DNA of 64,000 bases from Teratosphaeria epicoccoides (taxonomy: Eukaryota > Ascomycota > Dothideomycetes > Mycosphaerellales > Teratosphaeriaceae). The translations under genes and the position numbers were made by a program. Below the pieces are notes generated by a model that saw nothing but the letters and a program-made list of their open reading frames with translations, was not told where the DNA came from and ran no database searches. The DNA lies in assembly GCA_021401465.1 (NCBI GenBank), contig JADDMT010000042.1, positions 62,001 through 126,000 of the forward strand, given 5' to 3'. Positions 1 through 10,763 of this stretch are shown one piece after another (the first letter of the stretch is position 1; every line of letters begins with the position of its first letter).

Positions 1-2005
1 AGCCGCGTTCGAAGCGCAGCGGTACTTGGCCTTCTGCTACTGCGGAGGTGATAGCGTCGTCGTCGGCGGTCGAGGTTTCGTCGGAGGACGTGAGACTGTA
101 GTCCACGTCTCGGAAGGCGTCGACGAGGACGGGTTGCAGACGCGGGCGGATCACGCGACGGAGCATCACGTCCACGGCGTCTTCGATGAGTTCCGAGGTT
201 TTACTTTCGAAGCCGTGTTGGACGGAGTGGAGAGCTTTGGTCACGAAGACGGCGTCGTGGGCGAAGGCGAAGGTGTCGGCGAGGGTTCTTGGCGGGCCGA
301 GGCAGGACTGCACGATGCGTTTGGCGTAGTCGGTCGCGACGTCGAGGTTGTTCATCAGCAGCATGAAGTGGATGATTGTGCTTTCGGGTGGTAAGGCGCC
401 TTGGACGGCGGCTTTGGGGAAGGCTTCGTTTTGCATCTTGCGCTGCGTGATGCCGAAGAAGTCGGAGGCGAGGACGCGGCCGATGGCGGGGATGACGGAG
501 GCGGCGGTGGCGCGTTGGGAGGTGGATAGGGTGCGTTGCATGACTTGTTGGGCGTTGTACATGACGTCGTCGACGGCGCTGGTGATGAAAGGGGGTGTGG
601 AGCCGACGGGTTTGGTGGGGTTGAGAGAGAGGTCCGGGGGTGGTTCGTCGAGTTGAAAGGCTTTTTCGACGGCGCGGCGGAAGAAGAAGGTGGCGAGGAG
701 GTTGAAGGGATCGATGAGGTGGTCGGAGATTTTTTTGTGGAGGGTGCTGGTGGCGAGGAAGGAGGGGATGGTGAGGCCACCGTCGAGGGGGGGGGATTCT
801 TCCGCTTGCGCGGCTTTGTGGGCGATGAAGCGGGTGTAGAGGGACCATCGGCCGAGCATGAGGGCGCTTTCGGAGAGAAGGGCGTCGACGTCTTTGGTGT
901 CGATGCTGTCATCTTCACTCGGTCGACCGGACGCAGGCGCGGGTGAGCCTCTGCCCGATGCTAAGCCCGCAGGCTTCTGAGAGGATAAAAGGCCTTGGGC
1001 CAGGAAATTGAAGGGATGGCTCTTGACATCGGTGAGCTTGCGGCTGACTCTTCGTTCCTCGGACCAGGTGTCAAGGATGATGCCCGCTTGCACATCGGCT
1101 TCGACTTGAATGCGCTGGATGACTTTGACCATGCTTCCCGCTCCGTAGTGGCGTTCCACCAACGGCTCATGACCGTCCACAATCTCGGCAATGTGTTCGA
1201 ACAGCTTGGTGAGGGCATTCGCGTAAAACAGGCCTTCGCGCCTCTGGGCAGTGTTGAGATTGGCTCGCGCGCGAGCCGCAATGCCCGAGCAGACATAGCG
1301 GCCGTAGGCATCGAGACCAACATCCGAGCGGTCGATGAGGGGAAACAGCTTGAAGAAGCGCGCAATGTTGGATCCGTCTCCGGCCTTGACTGCCCTGTCA
1401 AACTCTCGCAAGAACAGACCGCACAAGCTCTCGGCGGCAGCATTCAGAGTCTCCCGGGGCGGATCCGGGACTTCAGCGGTCGGCACTATCTCTTGGGCAA
1501 AGGCGCCATCGATGACGCTGTCGGGTACCTGACTGGCTCGGTACAGGTAATTGGCGGCGGTCTCCCAGTCTTGCGGGGCTCCCATGGATCCCGTGACGCC
1601 GAGCACGCAGGACTTGAGCTCGGCGACTTGTTCGACGACTTCGAGGGTGGCCTTGACGTTGGCCTGTTCATGGTCCAGCTTTTTGACCGCTGCCGAGATT
1701 CTGTGGGCGGTGGCGGCGGCATTGGACAGCATGCCGCTGCTGATGGCTCGCGTCGCAACAGTCTGGGAGGCCAATTGTGCTCTCGCCAAGTCCAGTCTGC
1801 CCAAGTGTCGGGTGAGATCCTTTTGCGTGGCCAGCAAATGGTCCAGGCGAGCCGTCACGGCGGCCTCCCTCGCTCCGAGCTCGTGGAGTGCGGCGCGGAT
1901 CTCGTGCGCCGACACGGCACTGTCGACAAGTCTGGGTGGTAGTGGTGGTGGTGGTGGCCCATGATTGTCGTTGAGTCGGTGAATGGCATTGGCCTCTGCT
2001 GACAT
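1..2005 (-). CDS. COG4: Conserved oligomeric Golgi complex subunit 4 (C-terminus cut by window edge)
   Basis: COG4 is a lobe A subunit of the COG tether, which captures vesicles for retrograde transport within the Golgi. One uninterrupted frame of 668 codons runs from the ATG at 2005 to base 1. The N-terminus is proline-rich (about residues 15-25), followed by a helical, coiled-coil-prone region (about 30-130) typical of COG subunits. The recognisable COG4 core is near the left edge: a GITQRKMQNEAFPKA segment followed by LPPESTIIHFMLLMNN, as in fungal and animal COG4. The frame is still open at base 1, so the last part of the C-terminal domain lies outside the window. No intron is needed. It is transcribed divergently from the NIPA gene. 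COG6, another subunit, lies at 55.6 kb in the same window. Confidence 0.9.
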   Translation of the reverse strand, partial: MSAEANAIHRLNDNHGPPPPPLPPRLVDSAVSAHEIRAALHELGAREAAVTARLDHLLATQKDLTRHLGRLDLARAQLASQTVATRAISSGMLSNAAATAHRISAAVKKLDHEQANVKATLEVVEQVAELKSCVLGVTGSMGAPQDWETAANYLYRASQVPDSVIDGAFAQEIVPTAEVPDPPRETLNAAAESLCGLFLREFDRAVKAGDGSNIARFFKLFPLIDRSDVGLDAYGRYVCSGIAARARANLNTAQRREGLFYANALTKLFEHIAEIVDGHEPLVERHYGAGSMVKVIQRIQVEADVQAGIILDTWSEERRVSRKLTDVKSHPFNFLAQGLLSSQKPAGLASGRGSPAPASGRPSEDDSIDTKDVDALLSESALMLGRWSLYTRFIAHKAAQAEESPPLDGGLTIPSFLATSTLHKKISDHLIDPFNLLATFFFRRAVEKAFQLDEPPPDLSLNPTKPVGSTPPFITSAVDDVMYNAQQVMQRTLSTSQRATAASVIPAIGRVLASDFFGITQRKMQNEAFPKAAVQGALPPESTIIHFMLLMNNLDVATDYAKRIVQSCLGPPRTLADTFAFAHDAVFVTKALHSVQHGFESKTSELIEDAVDVMLRRVIRPRLQPVLVDAFRDVDYSLTSSDETSTADDDAITSAVAEGQVPLRFERG

Positions 2006-2704
2006 GTTCTTGTGGACGTCGGGGTCGCTTGTTTTGGAGGAACAGGTGTCACGGAATGGGCAGGCGCGGAACTGCAGCGCGTGACTGAAGTTTATTGATG
2101 ATCACTTCGGATCCAGCGGGTTGGGATGGGGGTCACAGCGCGCATTGTTTGTGATGTGGTGGTCGGAGGTTTGGAAAAGGTGTTGGTTGCATGTGTCTTA
2201 CACAACTTCTGACTGATCCCAGCATCATCACATCGGTGGAATACACATGCCATATGATCCACCATCATCGTGCGTGCTATGATTGGTGGAGCGCCACGGC
2301 GTGCTCAGCCACAGGCCCACGTGTGCAGAAGCGTGAGACCGGGAAAGGCTGGCTGGGGAGATGCAAGGCAGGAGGTGTCGATTGTCGATAAACAAACGCT
2401 CGCGGCGCTTTTGGCAACTGCGACGGGCAACACAGAGCTGAGGTAGGAAAGAACGAGCGGGCAGGTCAGGCTGTCTGCTCGTTGTTATTATCGTCATTAT
2501 TGTTATTCTTGTTATTACTATTATCGTCATTACGCAAGCTACTACCTCCTACCTTCCATTAGTATCAGGTCTCCAGTTATTCCAGTCGTCAGCTGGAGTG
2601 GTGCATGGAACATCAATGAGCACGGCCACACTCATCCGGCTATCAGCGACCGACACACCTCATGTTGCCACCCCACCCCACCCGATAACCGCCTGCCACC
2701 GACC
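2006..2704. promoter_or_regulatory. Divergent intergenic region between COG4 and the NIPA gene
   Basis: This 0.7-kb gap lies between two divergent genes, so it should hold both promoters. I see no conserved ORF. A low-complexity ATT/GTT trinucleotide-like tract covers about 2481-2535, and a C/A-rich leader precedes the ATG at 2705. No specific factor site could be assigned with confidence. Confidence 0.5.
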
Positions 2705-4988
2705 ATGGACATCATCGACGCCCGACATGTCCTCTACCACGCCGCAGCACTGGCCGTCCGAGCGACGGAAACCCCCTCATCCACCCCCTCCTCCCCCACG
2801 TCCACGTCCACGACCACCGCAACATCCACCGCCTCCGCCGACGCGGTCACCCGACCGCCCGTCTACAAGATCGTGGGCATCTGTCTCGCCGTCGCCTCGG
2901 GCTTGTTCATCGGCGTGTCGTTCGTGCTGAAGAAAGTCGGCTTGCTCAAGGCCAACGTCAAGTACAACGAAGAAGCCGGAGAAGGCTATGGATACCTCAA
3001 GAACGCGTACTGGTGGTCCGGCATGACCCTCATGATCCTGGGCGAGATCTGCAATTTCGTGGCCTACGCCTTCACCGATGCCATCTTGGTCACCCCGTTG
3101 GGAGCGCTGTCCGTCGTCATCACCACCATCCTGTCCGCCATCTTCTTGAAGGAGCGACTGAGCTTCGTCGGCAAGGTGGGCTGCTTCATCTGCATCGTGG
3201 GCTCCGTCATCATTCCCTTGAACGCTCCGGAGCAGAGTGCCGTCGCCGACATCCAGGAGATGCAGCATTATGTCATCCAACCCGGCTTTCTGACCTACAC
3301 GGGCGTGATACTCGTGGGGTGTGCCTTCACCGCCTGGTGGGTGGCGCCTCGCTATGGAAAGAAGAGCATGCTGGTCTATCTCAGCATCTGCAGCCTGATC
3401 GGAGGTCTGTCGGTCGTCTGCACGCAGGGCTTGGGTTCTGCAATCTTGGCCCAAATCAACGGCGAGGCCCAATTCGACAAGTGGTTCATGTACGTGCTGC
3501 TGGTCTTCGTCATCGCGACATTGCTGACCGAGATCGTCTATCTGAACGTGAGTGCATGATTGATCGCGCGTGCTGGCGACAAGCTGACCCATCACCCAGA
3601 AAGCCCTGAATCTGTTCAACGCAGCACTGGTCACGCCAACCTACTATGTCTACTTCACCACCTCCACCATTGTCACCTCCGCTGTACTGTTCCAAGGCCT
3701 CCATGGGACGGCCACACAAATCGTCGATGTGGTCCTTGGCTTCCTGACCATCTGTTCCGGCGTCGTACTCCTGCAGCTCGCCAAATCCTCCAAAGATGTG
3801 CCGGATACGGCGGTGTTCAAAGGAGATCTTGATCAGGTGCGCACAGTGGCGGAGCAAGAAGAGCCGGAATATGAGCCAAGGGCGGACACGATACGTGGTG
3901 GAGCGGGCATCGTGAGAGCGATGAGCAAGATCCGGACCAAGAGGCAGGTGGAAGAAGTCAAGCGCATCCACGAAGAACACATGGAGCCGATTGGCGAGAA
4001 CGAGGAAGTCGAGTGGGACGGACTGCGAAGGCGGAAGACGGTGTCCAGCGCTGGCCGATCGAACGCTGGTTCGATGAACCGCGGAAAGACTGTCCACCCA
4101 CCTCTTGGCATGTCCCACTTCCCTTCCGAAGGGGACGATGTCAGCGAGCCCGACTCCGAGCTCCACCCCGGCTTTTTCGGACGCATCGGCCGGAAACCTG
4201 CGCCTGCCAAATCGCAGCGAACGAGTAAGAGCAGCAGCAGGCCAGGCACAAGTCCCGTACCACTGTCTTCAGTGGAGCCGCTGCGGACGAAGATGACCGA
4301 CGATCTTGACGACCGTCAACACCCAGCCGAGCATGTCTACGGGTTGCCGGCTGATCTGAAACACCACGACGAGTACGAGGGCGCAGATACTGCGTATCGG
4401 GGCGCAACCGGCGGCCCACATATCCATTTCGCCGGCGATGCCCGAGAACGAGCGGATTCCAGAGGCTCAAGTCTGGGTCCTCCACGGCCGCCTCCGCATG
4501 TCCCGCCTTCCGCAGCAGGCGGCAACAAGCGACAGTTTTCGTTTCAAGACTTCATCCACCGGCACAAGAACTTAGACCCGCATGCCGCCGACGACAACAG
4601 GCCGTTGAGCCGCGGCGCCCTGAGCTTCACCAGCCGGCGCAGCAGCATAGGCAGACACAACCGCGAATACCCCACCGGCTCCCAAACGACCGAAGAGGAG
4701 CGATTGGGCCTCGTCACAGGCGACGGCTCTCGGTCCACGCTCCCTCGCTACACAGAGCTCGAGGACAGCGGCGCCGAGGAGCGGAGATCGAGTGATGAAT
4801 GGCAGGTGACAAGCGGGCAGTCGTCGAGCCCGGAGATGGTGGGAGGGGATTTGGGCAGGCAAAGGACGAGGGATCTGTACAGTGATTTGGAGGAGGATTT
4901 GTATGATGAGCCGCTGAGGAGTCCGGTCACGAGGGGTGAGAGGGAGGAGAGGTCGGGCAGTGGGAGGGCGGGACCGGCGTTTATTTGA
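2705..4988 (+). CDS. NIPA-family magnesium transporter (DUF803)
   Basis: Membrane protein of the NIPA/DUF803 family, related to the drug/metabolite transporter superfamily; members move Mg2+ and other divalent cations. Model: exons 2705-3547 and 3600-4988 with a 52-bp phase-0 intron (GTGAGT donor, CTGAC branch, CAG acceptor), giving 743 residues. Residues 1-50 are Ser/Thr-rich. About nine hydrophobic helices span roughly residues 56-345, starting with KIVGICLAVASGLFIGVSFV, and include the family's VTPLGALSVVI and LKERLS segments. The intron falls just before helix 8. The C-terminal half (about 350-743) is hydrophilic and probably disordered, as in many ascomycete members, and may be regulatory. 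The substrate is inferred from the family. Confidence 0.92.
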
Positions 4989-5863
4989 CAGTGGGAAGGG
5001 GTGTCATGTTGTGGAGCGTTCCGAGCGTGCGGGCATTTCGCAGCGTCGTTGGTTTGGGTGTATCACGATGGATGACTGGGATACAGATCTGGCCCTGGGC
5101 ATGTAATGAGCAAAGATTCTCGAATACATATGTCTGACGCCAAGGGATTGTTGCGGGTCCCGCCACTGTACATGGATGTTGGTGACATCCCGTGCCTTCT
5201 CCGGCGGCAAATGCCACCGCGCGCGGGCCTGCTCCAAATCCGCCCGCCCCTCCACCTCCCCCAAGCGCATGGTGAAGCACTCCGTCGTCTAGCTACTATC
5301 ACAGTGCCGCGTCATCGAGGTGTGTCCGTACAGGTATTCGGCGCTCGCGCGGGCGCAGGAGAGAGAGAGAGAGAACTTCCTCCTCACACCTGCTTTTTGT
5401 CCTGCGACGGACGGTGCGTGAAATTTCCAGGTCTCGACAAAAATTGCCCCTTTTTCTTTCCCTCTCCCTGTCTGCGCCCCCGTAGGCACGCTCTTCCTTT
5501 TCTTTTCCTCTCCCCATCTACGCCCCCGTAAGCACGCTCTTCCTTTTCTTTCCCTCTCCCCGTCTGCGCCCCTATAAGCACGCTCTTCCTTTCCCTCTCC
5601 CCGTGTACATGCACCACCAGGGCGAGAGCTCGCCTTGGTCTTTTCTCCGGCCACGTCCCTCGTGCATGTATAAGGCACGTGCAAAAGGCTCCTCGACATT
5701 GAAAAAAAGTGGGATTATGAGAGATGGGTCGAGGTGTCTCGTCCGATCATTCCGACCACAACTATGTTCCCGTTTTTTGATCGTCATTCGGTGGTCCTAT
5801 CAGCAGCTCCTTCGCCGACGGGATTCGGGAGCCACCACACGTACGCGGCTGCACTGGGCCAGT
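4989..5863. other. Convergent intergenic region with CT-rich tandem repeat
   Basis: Gap between the 3' ends of the NIPA gene (+) and the CorA-like gene (-). The ORFs inside read through low-complexity sequence and show no family similarity. Its main content is the 46-bp tandem repeat listed separately, plus a GA-dinucleotide run near 5359-5374. Confidence 0.6.
5461..5605. repeat. 46-bp tandem repeat, about 3.2 copies
   Basis: Units start with CCTCTCCC at 5461, 5507 and 5553 (exact 46-bp spacing), and a shortened unit starts at 5594 (41-bp spacing). Each unit contains CTCTTCCTTT and a GCGCCCCC- or ACGCCCCC-like core. Copies differ by a few transitions. All six reading directions are open by composition, which explains several spurious ORFs here. 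It sits between two convergent 3' ends, so a promoter role is unlikely. Confidence 0.85.
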
Positions 5864-7477
5864 TCAAGACGAGAGTCTGAAAGTCCGGCCGAGGAGCGTC
5901 GCCGCCCGACCGCGCCGTGGCTGCGTCGCCGCACGTCCGAGCCCCTTCTCAGCATCCGCGCCGTCGAGGAACCGGGTCCCGCGTCCCGCATCCCTTCGTT
6001 TCGCCCGCCGCCGCTCGAGCCACTGCCATGCGAACCAGGACAGCAGCGTGACTGCCATCAGCGGCAGCGTGATGGCGAGATAGAACAGTCCGGTCGGGTC
6101 TGCGCGGAGTTCCAGCGCCCCGGAGGCGGACGTCGATGTCACGGTGAGGTAGCCCATGCCGAGCAGTGTGGCGGTGAAGGTGGGTGGGAGGTAGAGGAGC
6201 GTGACGATGGCGATGATGCGGACGGAGCGGGCTTCTTCGATCGAGCGCTGCGTCATGCGCTCCATGCTGTAGGTGCTTTGCAGGGTGACGATGTCGCGGA
6301 TGGAGGAACCCGCCAGGCGCTTCGAGATGAGTTCGATCTGGTTGCGAGTGAAGGTCAAGGTTCTGGAGACGTCGTCGAGAGTGGCGAGGAGCGATGCAGA
6401 GTGCTCGTTGGTGGCGTGCGCGCTGGTTGTACGAGTGCTGGCGCGGACGGGACTCGGCTTCTGTCGGTCGTGCACTTGTTCTTTCAACGCTGCGATGGTC
6501 TGGAGGTTGTTTTGGAGAACGTGGGAGGCTTGCTCGAGAAGCTCGTCGTACATCATTGCTTCCTTCAGGCGGTCGATTGGAAGCGCTTCTTTGCCCCTGG
6601 TGGAGACCTGGGCGAAGACTGCGTCGTTACGCTGACACCTGTTAATGCTCTCCCGCGCAAAACTCCCACAGGATGTACACTACTCACAATCTCCATGACG
6701 GCGATGTGCAGCGCAACAAGATACTCCCGCCAGTTCGCCACGATCGATGCGAACATCAGTTGCAGCATCACAGCCCAGTGCTCAAACGGCCGTGGCCCAT
6801 CAAGATCATCCTTGAAAGCTTCCTTGATCCTGCGCTTGGCCTCGTTCGAGGTGTTGATCAGAACGAGGTTCTCTGATCTGCTGTCGATATCGTATGCCTG
6901 GTATATGGCCATCTGCCTGATCGACCACGCGAGTGGACCATTACGACCAGATCCGTTGGCCTCGACATGCTTGAGGTTGCAACACAATTCCAAGACCCGG
7001 TTAGGAGCGCCGGTCCGAGGCGAGCTGAAGTGAACACCTGCTCGTCCAATATAAAAATCCGAGTCAGTGCGTGCGAAATCTCCGAGTGTCTGAGCCAGAG
7101 GAGGCATGGCGTTGATGTGGGAAAGCAGGGCATCGAGGCCGTTGCTCGTGATCAATAACGAGCCCCTGGAATGCGATTGGGATATCAAGTAGGCGTTGGT
7201 GTTGTCTTGCTTTCCGGTAAGTGAACTCCGAGATACATGGTCGTGGACCGTCGCTGCATCCGACATTTGTTGGCTGACAAAAGCTAAGGAAAGTGTCAGC
7301 ATTGCTAGGGTGCGCCAACAGGGGAGCCGTACATCGAGCTTTGATCTCCACGTGCGTGACACTGGTTGTCGAGGGCGAGCAGAGGCCCGAGTCAATGGCT
7401 GCGGATAGTGTGTTTCTTGCGCCATTGCAGTCGTCCGCGTCACCATGGTGTCGTTTCTGTCCCAACCACTCAGTCAT
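5864..7477 (-). CDS. CorA-like Mg2+ transporter family membrane protein
   Basis: Fungal CorA-like protein with a long soluble N-terminus and two C-terminal helices. Model (minus): exons 7477-7333, 7283-6688 and 6631-5864, with introns of 49 bp (7284-7332, phase 1) and 56 bp (6632-6687, phase 0), giving 502 residues. The second intron is well supported because it joins the HIAVMEI and RNDAVFAQV segments. A helical stalk with the sequence RNQIELISKRL precedes helix 1 (IIAIVTLLYLPPTFTATLL) and helix 2 (LFYLAITLPLMAVTLLSWF), near residues 385-440. The GMN signature of true CorA channels is absent (GMGYL follows helix 1), as in many fungal relatives, so ion transport is uncertain. The first exon is the weakest part: its donor is GTACGG. 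The basic tail after helix 2 is rich in Arg. Confidence 0.72.
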
Positions 7478-7826
7478 GATACAGGGCAGGTCTTGTTGAG
7501 AGTGGAATGGAGTATCGCTTTAGACGGCGTTCCATGATTTTAATGCCATATCAGACGGACCTTGATGAGAGAGTCTCAGCTTTCAAGCCCAAAGGCTTGC
7601 GGAGCGCCATGGCTGTGCTCGTGCTTGTGCTCGTGCTCGTCAAAGCCTCGACACCGACGGCAAGCACAGCCGTGCTGGTGCTACGCCGGGTCAGAAGCTG
7701 AAAGCTCAGCCGACAAGCCAAGCGAAAGCGCCTCACGCATGCACGCCACTATCGATCACACCATGTTCAAGCACATGCAGCACAGGCTCCACCTTCTCCC
7801 TCAGCTCGCGGCATCAGCCTTGCTGA
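7478..7826. other. Intergenic, short GTGCTC/T repeat
   Basis: Contains a hexanucleotide-like GTGCTC/GTGCTT run at about 7615-7641. I see no gene here. Confidence 0.5.
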
Positions 7827-8218
7827 TCATGCGAATGGGTCTTTTGCGCCCGCCTCGGCCCTCTTGCTTGCATCCTCGAGCTCTTCTTTCTCGGGCTGCG
7901 AAAGAGTATCAGCCGCCTCAGCCCTCGCAATGCAGCAATCAATCAGATATGTTTACCTTGCTCAATTGTGCCGGCGCCCACACGCGAGTACAATGGTTCT
8001 CGAGTGTCTGCGATCCTCTCAGAAATGCAGTTGGAAACTTGGGGCTGCAGAAAACTCACTGTTGTTTGATAGCGAACCATTTTGATACCGCCTTGCACTT
8101 TCGATGGCCACTTCTCCTCCAGCTTTGCTCTCAATTTCTCAAGATTCACATAACAAGACAGGTCGCTTGAAACCAAATCCTCCGCGTCAATAACCTCAAC
8201 GGGCATCGCCATTGTCAT
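7827..8218 (-). CDS. Small hypothetical protein, three exons
   Basis: Reading-frame joins reveal a 92-residue protein. Exons (minus): 8218-8060, 8007-7957 and 7895-7827. Intron 1 is 52 bp (GTGAGT...CGCAG), and intron 2 is 61 bp (GTAAAC, CTGAT branch, CGCAG). Both are phase 0. Read unspliced, the first ORF runs on into a composition that does not look coded. Spliced, the C-terminus reads APAQLSKPEKEELEDASKRA and ends DPFA, a clean charged helix. The N-terminus carries VNLEKLRAKLEEKWP, also helical. No signal peptide or membrane segment is visible. I do not recognise the family. The start is the first ATG of MTMAMPVEV; the inner methionines are alternatives. Confidence 0.6.
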
Positions 8219-8468
8219 GACTTGCTAATGCTAAGGCTGCAACGAGGCGGGGAGAAGAGGAAATTCCCCCCGGGGACTAGTCGGGCTATGTAATACTGTA
8301 GCTGCGACCCGATGCAGTGCAATAGGCAGCCAAGTCCGGTGCATGGCGCCACCCCCGGTGAAGGGCGTACGTTAGACGTCGGTAAGCACACCGATAATGC
8401 GACGACAAGGCAGAAGCTTGCATAGCCAACGCTGCTTCTCAATTAATCTCACACCATCGGCAAGCTGA

Positions 8469-10763
8469 TTACGCCACTCCGTCGCTGAACGTCCTGCGCC
8501 TCGTGGGACTCAACCCCGCGTTGGTCTGCGGGCCACATGCAGCACGAGGCAGACCAGTCATAGACATCATACTGATGCCATCTTCCTCAGGATGGTGGCC
8601 GAGGATTGCGCCGTTCGGCTCTCTTCGCTGTCGAATGTAGTGAAGATAGCCATCCATGTCATGCCGATGCTCCTCCGGGTCCGGGGATGTCACCGCTACT
8701 TCGCAAAGGAGACATTCGCGCGCTCGCTCGTCGAAGCCTGGTCGAGTGTGCGTAGCAATCTCGAGGTCTACGGCGAGGCGGCGATGTATGATGCCGAGCA
8801 GCTTGGTAGCGTTCAGTCGAAGAGCAGCCCAATAGAGTGCTGCAGCGGCAAGCACGGCAACCGTGACATAGAGATACACTCGATCGGAGCGCTGTACAGG
8901 GACCGCGACGAGTATCACGCAACTGAAGAGCGCTGGTATTGATCCGAGCAAGAATGGCCCTAACCAAGGAGCACCTTTCGGGCGCAGCCATGCCGGTGGA
9001 TCTGGGGCCACTCGCTCGGGCGAGCGAGGCCCAGACACTTCTCCAGGCTTAAAGCTGAAAATAAAGGCAAAGCCAACCACTGCTATGGGGTCCTCAGTCA
9101 AGGGAAGTCATTCGCGCTTCTGAGCATACTGACCTTCGAACAGGAAATGCCCATACACAAGGAGGTTGCCCGAGAACGAGATTGCGTCTTGCAAATTTGG
9201 TATTGCTGCAGTGACGCATATGTAGAAGACTGTCACCAGCCAGTGTATAGTGCTAGCACCCTCCGGATTCTGTCTTGACCGCGTTGGATCCTGGGAATGC
9301 TGTGGCGCGGATCTTCGCCAGTAATTGGAGCCAGGGAAGATGGAAGACCACGCGATTGCTTGCTTAACTGTACATCATCAGCATGAGAGTGTCTGACCTG
9401 CAAATTTGGTGAAGACTTGATACCCCTGGTGCACGTGTATGTGACGCTGACCATGCTCCCGAACGCCGAGATCGCCGTCAGTACAGCTGCTGCTACTACG
9501 GCTGCGTGCGAGCCGCCAAAATACTGCTTGCTGGTCAAATTCAGTTCATTTGTATGCAGGGATGAGCTACAGACTGTCGACATGTAATTAATTGGCGGAT
9601 CACCCTGGTTCCAAGCGAAGCTGAAGCCCTGAAATTGTCGTCAGTCCCTGCTGTCCCAAAGAGGTCGATGTATTGACCGACCAGTATAACGGCTAGAACA
9701 ACGTAGAGCACTCCTACGATGCTGACGCCGGCAAGGAATCCCAAGCGCAACACGTCGTAGTCTGGGATCTCTCCGGCGACCTGTGCCAAGTCAGTAATCG
9801 AAAGTGGTAGTAGTGTACGAGCGATTGTACCAAAGTTGCATTGTCCCATCCATGGAAGCTAAAGAACACTAGAAGCATGCCCAATGCCCAGTTTGACGGC
9901 CTATGATTCACTGTTTCTGCCCAATCGCTGCCCGCACCGGGGACAGGATCATGTCCAAGCCGCCACGCACCAGCAGACATGACAGCCAAAAGCAGCACGA
10001 TTTTCGCGGTGGCAGTGACAGCGTTCATGAAAAGGGCAGTGGAGCTTGACCAAAGTATGAGCAGGCCCACGACAGAAGTAATGACGACGGCGATGAAGCG
10101 GACCATGCGTTGGTCGATAGCATCGGTTTCTGCGTCGTCCGGACTTACAGCTATCAGAACTTGCCGTCCAAATTGCATCGCGTTCGTGGTCGTGGTGTAG
10201 ATGAAGACGAAGTAGAAGGCATAGAGAGTGTAGGCGAGCAAGCGAAAACGAGGCCAAGTCCGAAGGCGGCCGAGAAAGCGTTTGTGTCTGACTGTCGCGG
10301 TCATGGTATGATCCAGCTCCAAGCTGTCAGTCGCGGATCACCGAACAGATGCGAAATGCTCACATAGACAAGCTCGCCGCCGTTATACATTAGATCACGC
10401 GAATACTCGAGGTACAACCAAGCGCTGAATGTGTCAGAGGAAGAGCTTGATGGGTTCCGCCGTCTGGACGCACCTCGTGAGACTGTAGAAGAGACCCAAG
10501 GCCCAGAACACGGCAGCATGGGTCTTGTTCTGCGTGGCCTCGAACACCATCGCAGGGCCCGTGAAGATTCCAGTGCCTACCATTTTGTTGATGATCAGAG
10601 CTGCGACGTCCCACCACCTGAGGTCTTTTCTCGCCGCAACACCCCGGTGTTCAGGCGCTCGAGGCGGTTCTCTTGGCTCGTGATTCGTGATCATCGAGTT
10701 CTTGGGCGAAACATGAGGTTCAGCGTCTGGCCGGGGAGAAAGCTCTGATTGATGATGGTCCAT
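8469..10763 (-). CDS. Amino-acid permease, LAT/MUP1-like (APC superfamily)
   Basis: Plasma-membrane amino-acid transporter of the APC superfamily. Seven exons (minus): 10763-10474, 10424-10364, 10316-9831, 9780-9682, 9628-9424, 9367-9134 and 9079-8469, with introns of 49, 47, 50, 53, 56 and 54 bp, giving 661 residues. Splicing restores family landmarks: INKMVGTGIFTGPAMV in helix 1, GGELVYLDHTM, AYTLYAFYFVFIYT, VAGEIPDYDVL and VTYTCTRVKQAIAW. About twelve hydrophobic helices are present. The C-terminal tail (about 140 residues) is hydrophilic. Intron 4 has an unusual GTCGGT donor, and intron 2 ends with GAG where CAG is usual; both are required to keep frame. The arrangement resembles the LAT/YfnA and methionine-permease (Mup1) groups; the actual substrate is unknown. 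Confidence 0.82.

Noticed and set aside
995..1942. 315-codon open frame on the plus strand opposite COG4
   Set aside because: Antisense to a clear COG4 coding frame; composition follows from the mirrored codons, and no family is recognised.
2777..3634. 285-codon minus-strand open frame opposite the NIPA gene
   Set aside because: Antisense shadow rich in D, G, H and Q as expected for the complement of hydrophobic codons.
5289..5787. Overlapping Arg/Glu/Gly-rich minus-strand frames
   Set aside because: They read the 46-bp CT-rich repeat; all three frames are open by composition.
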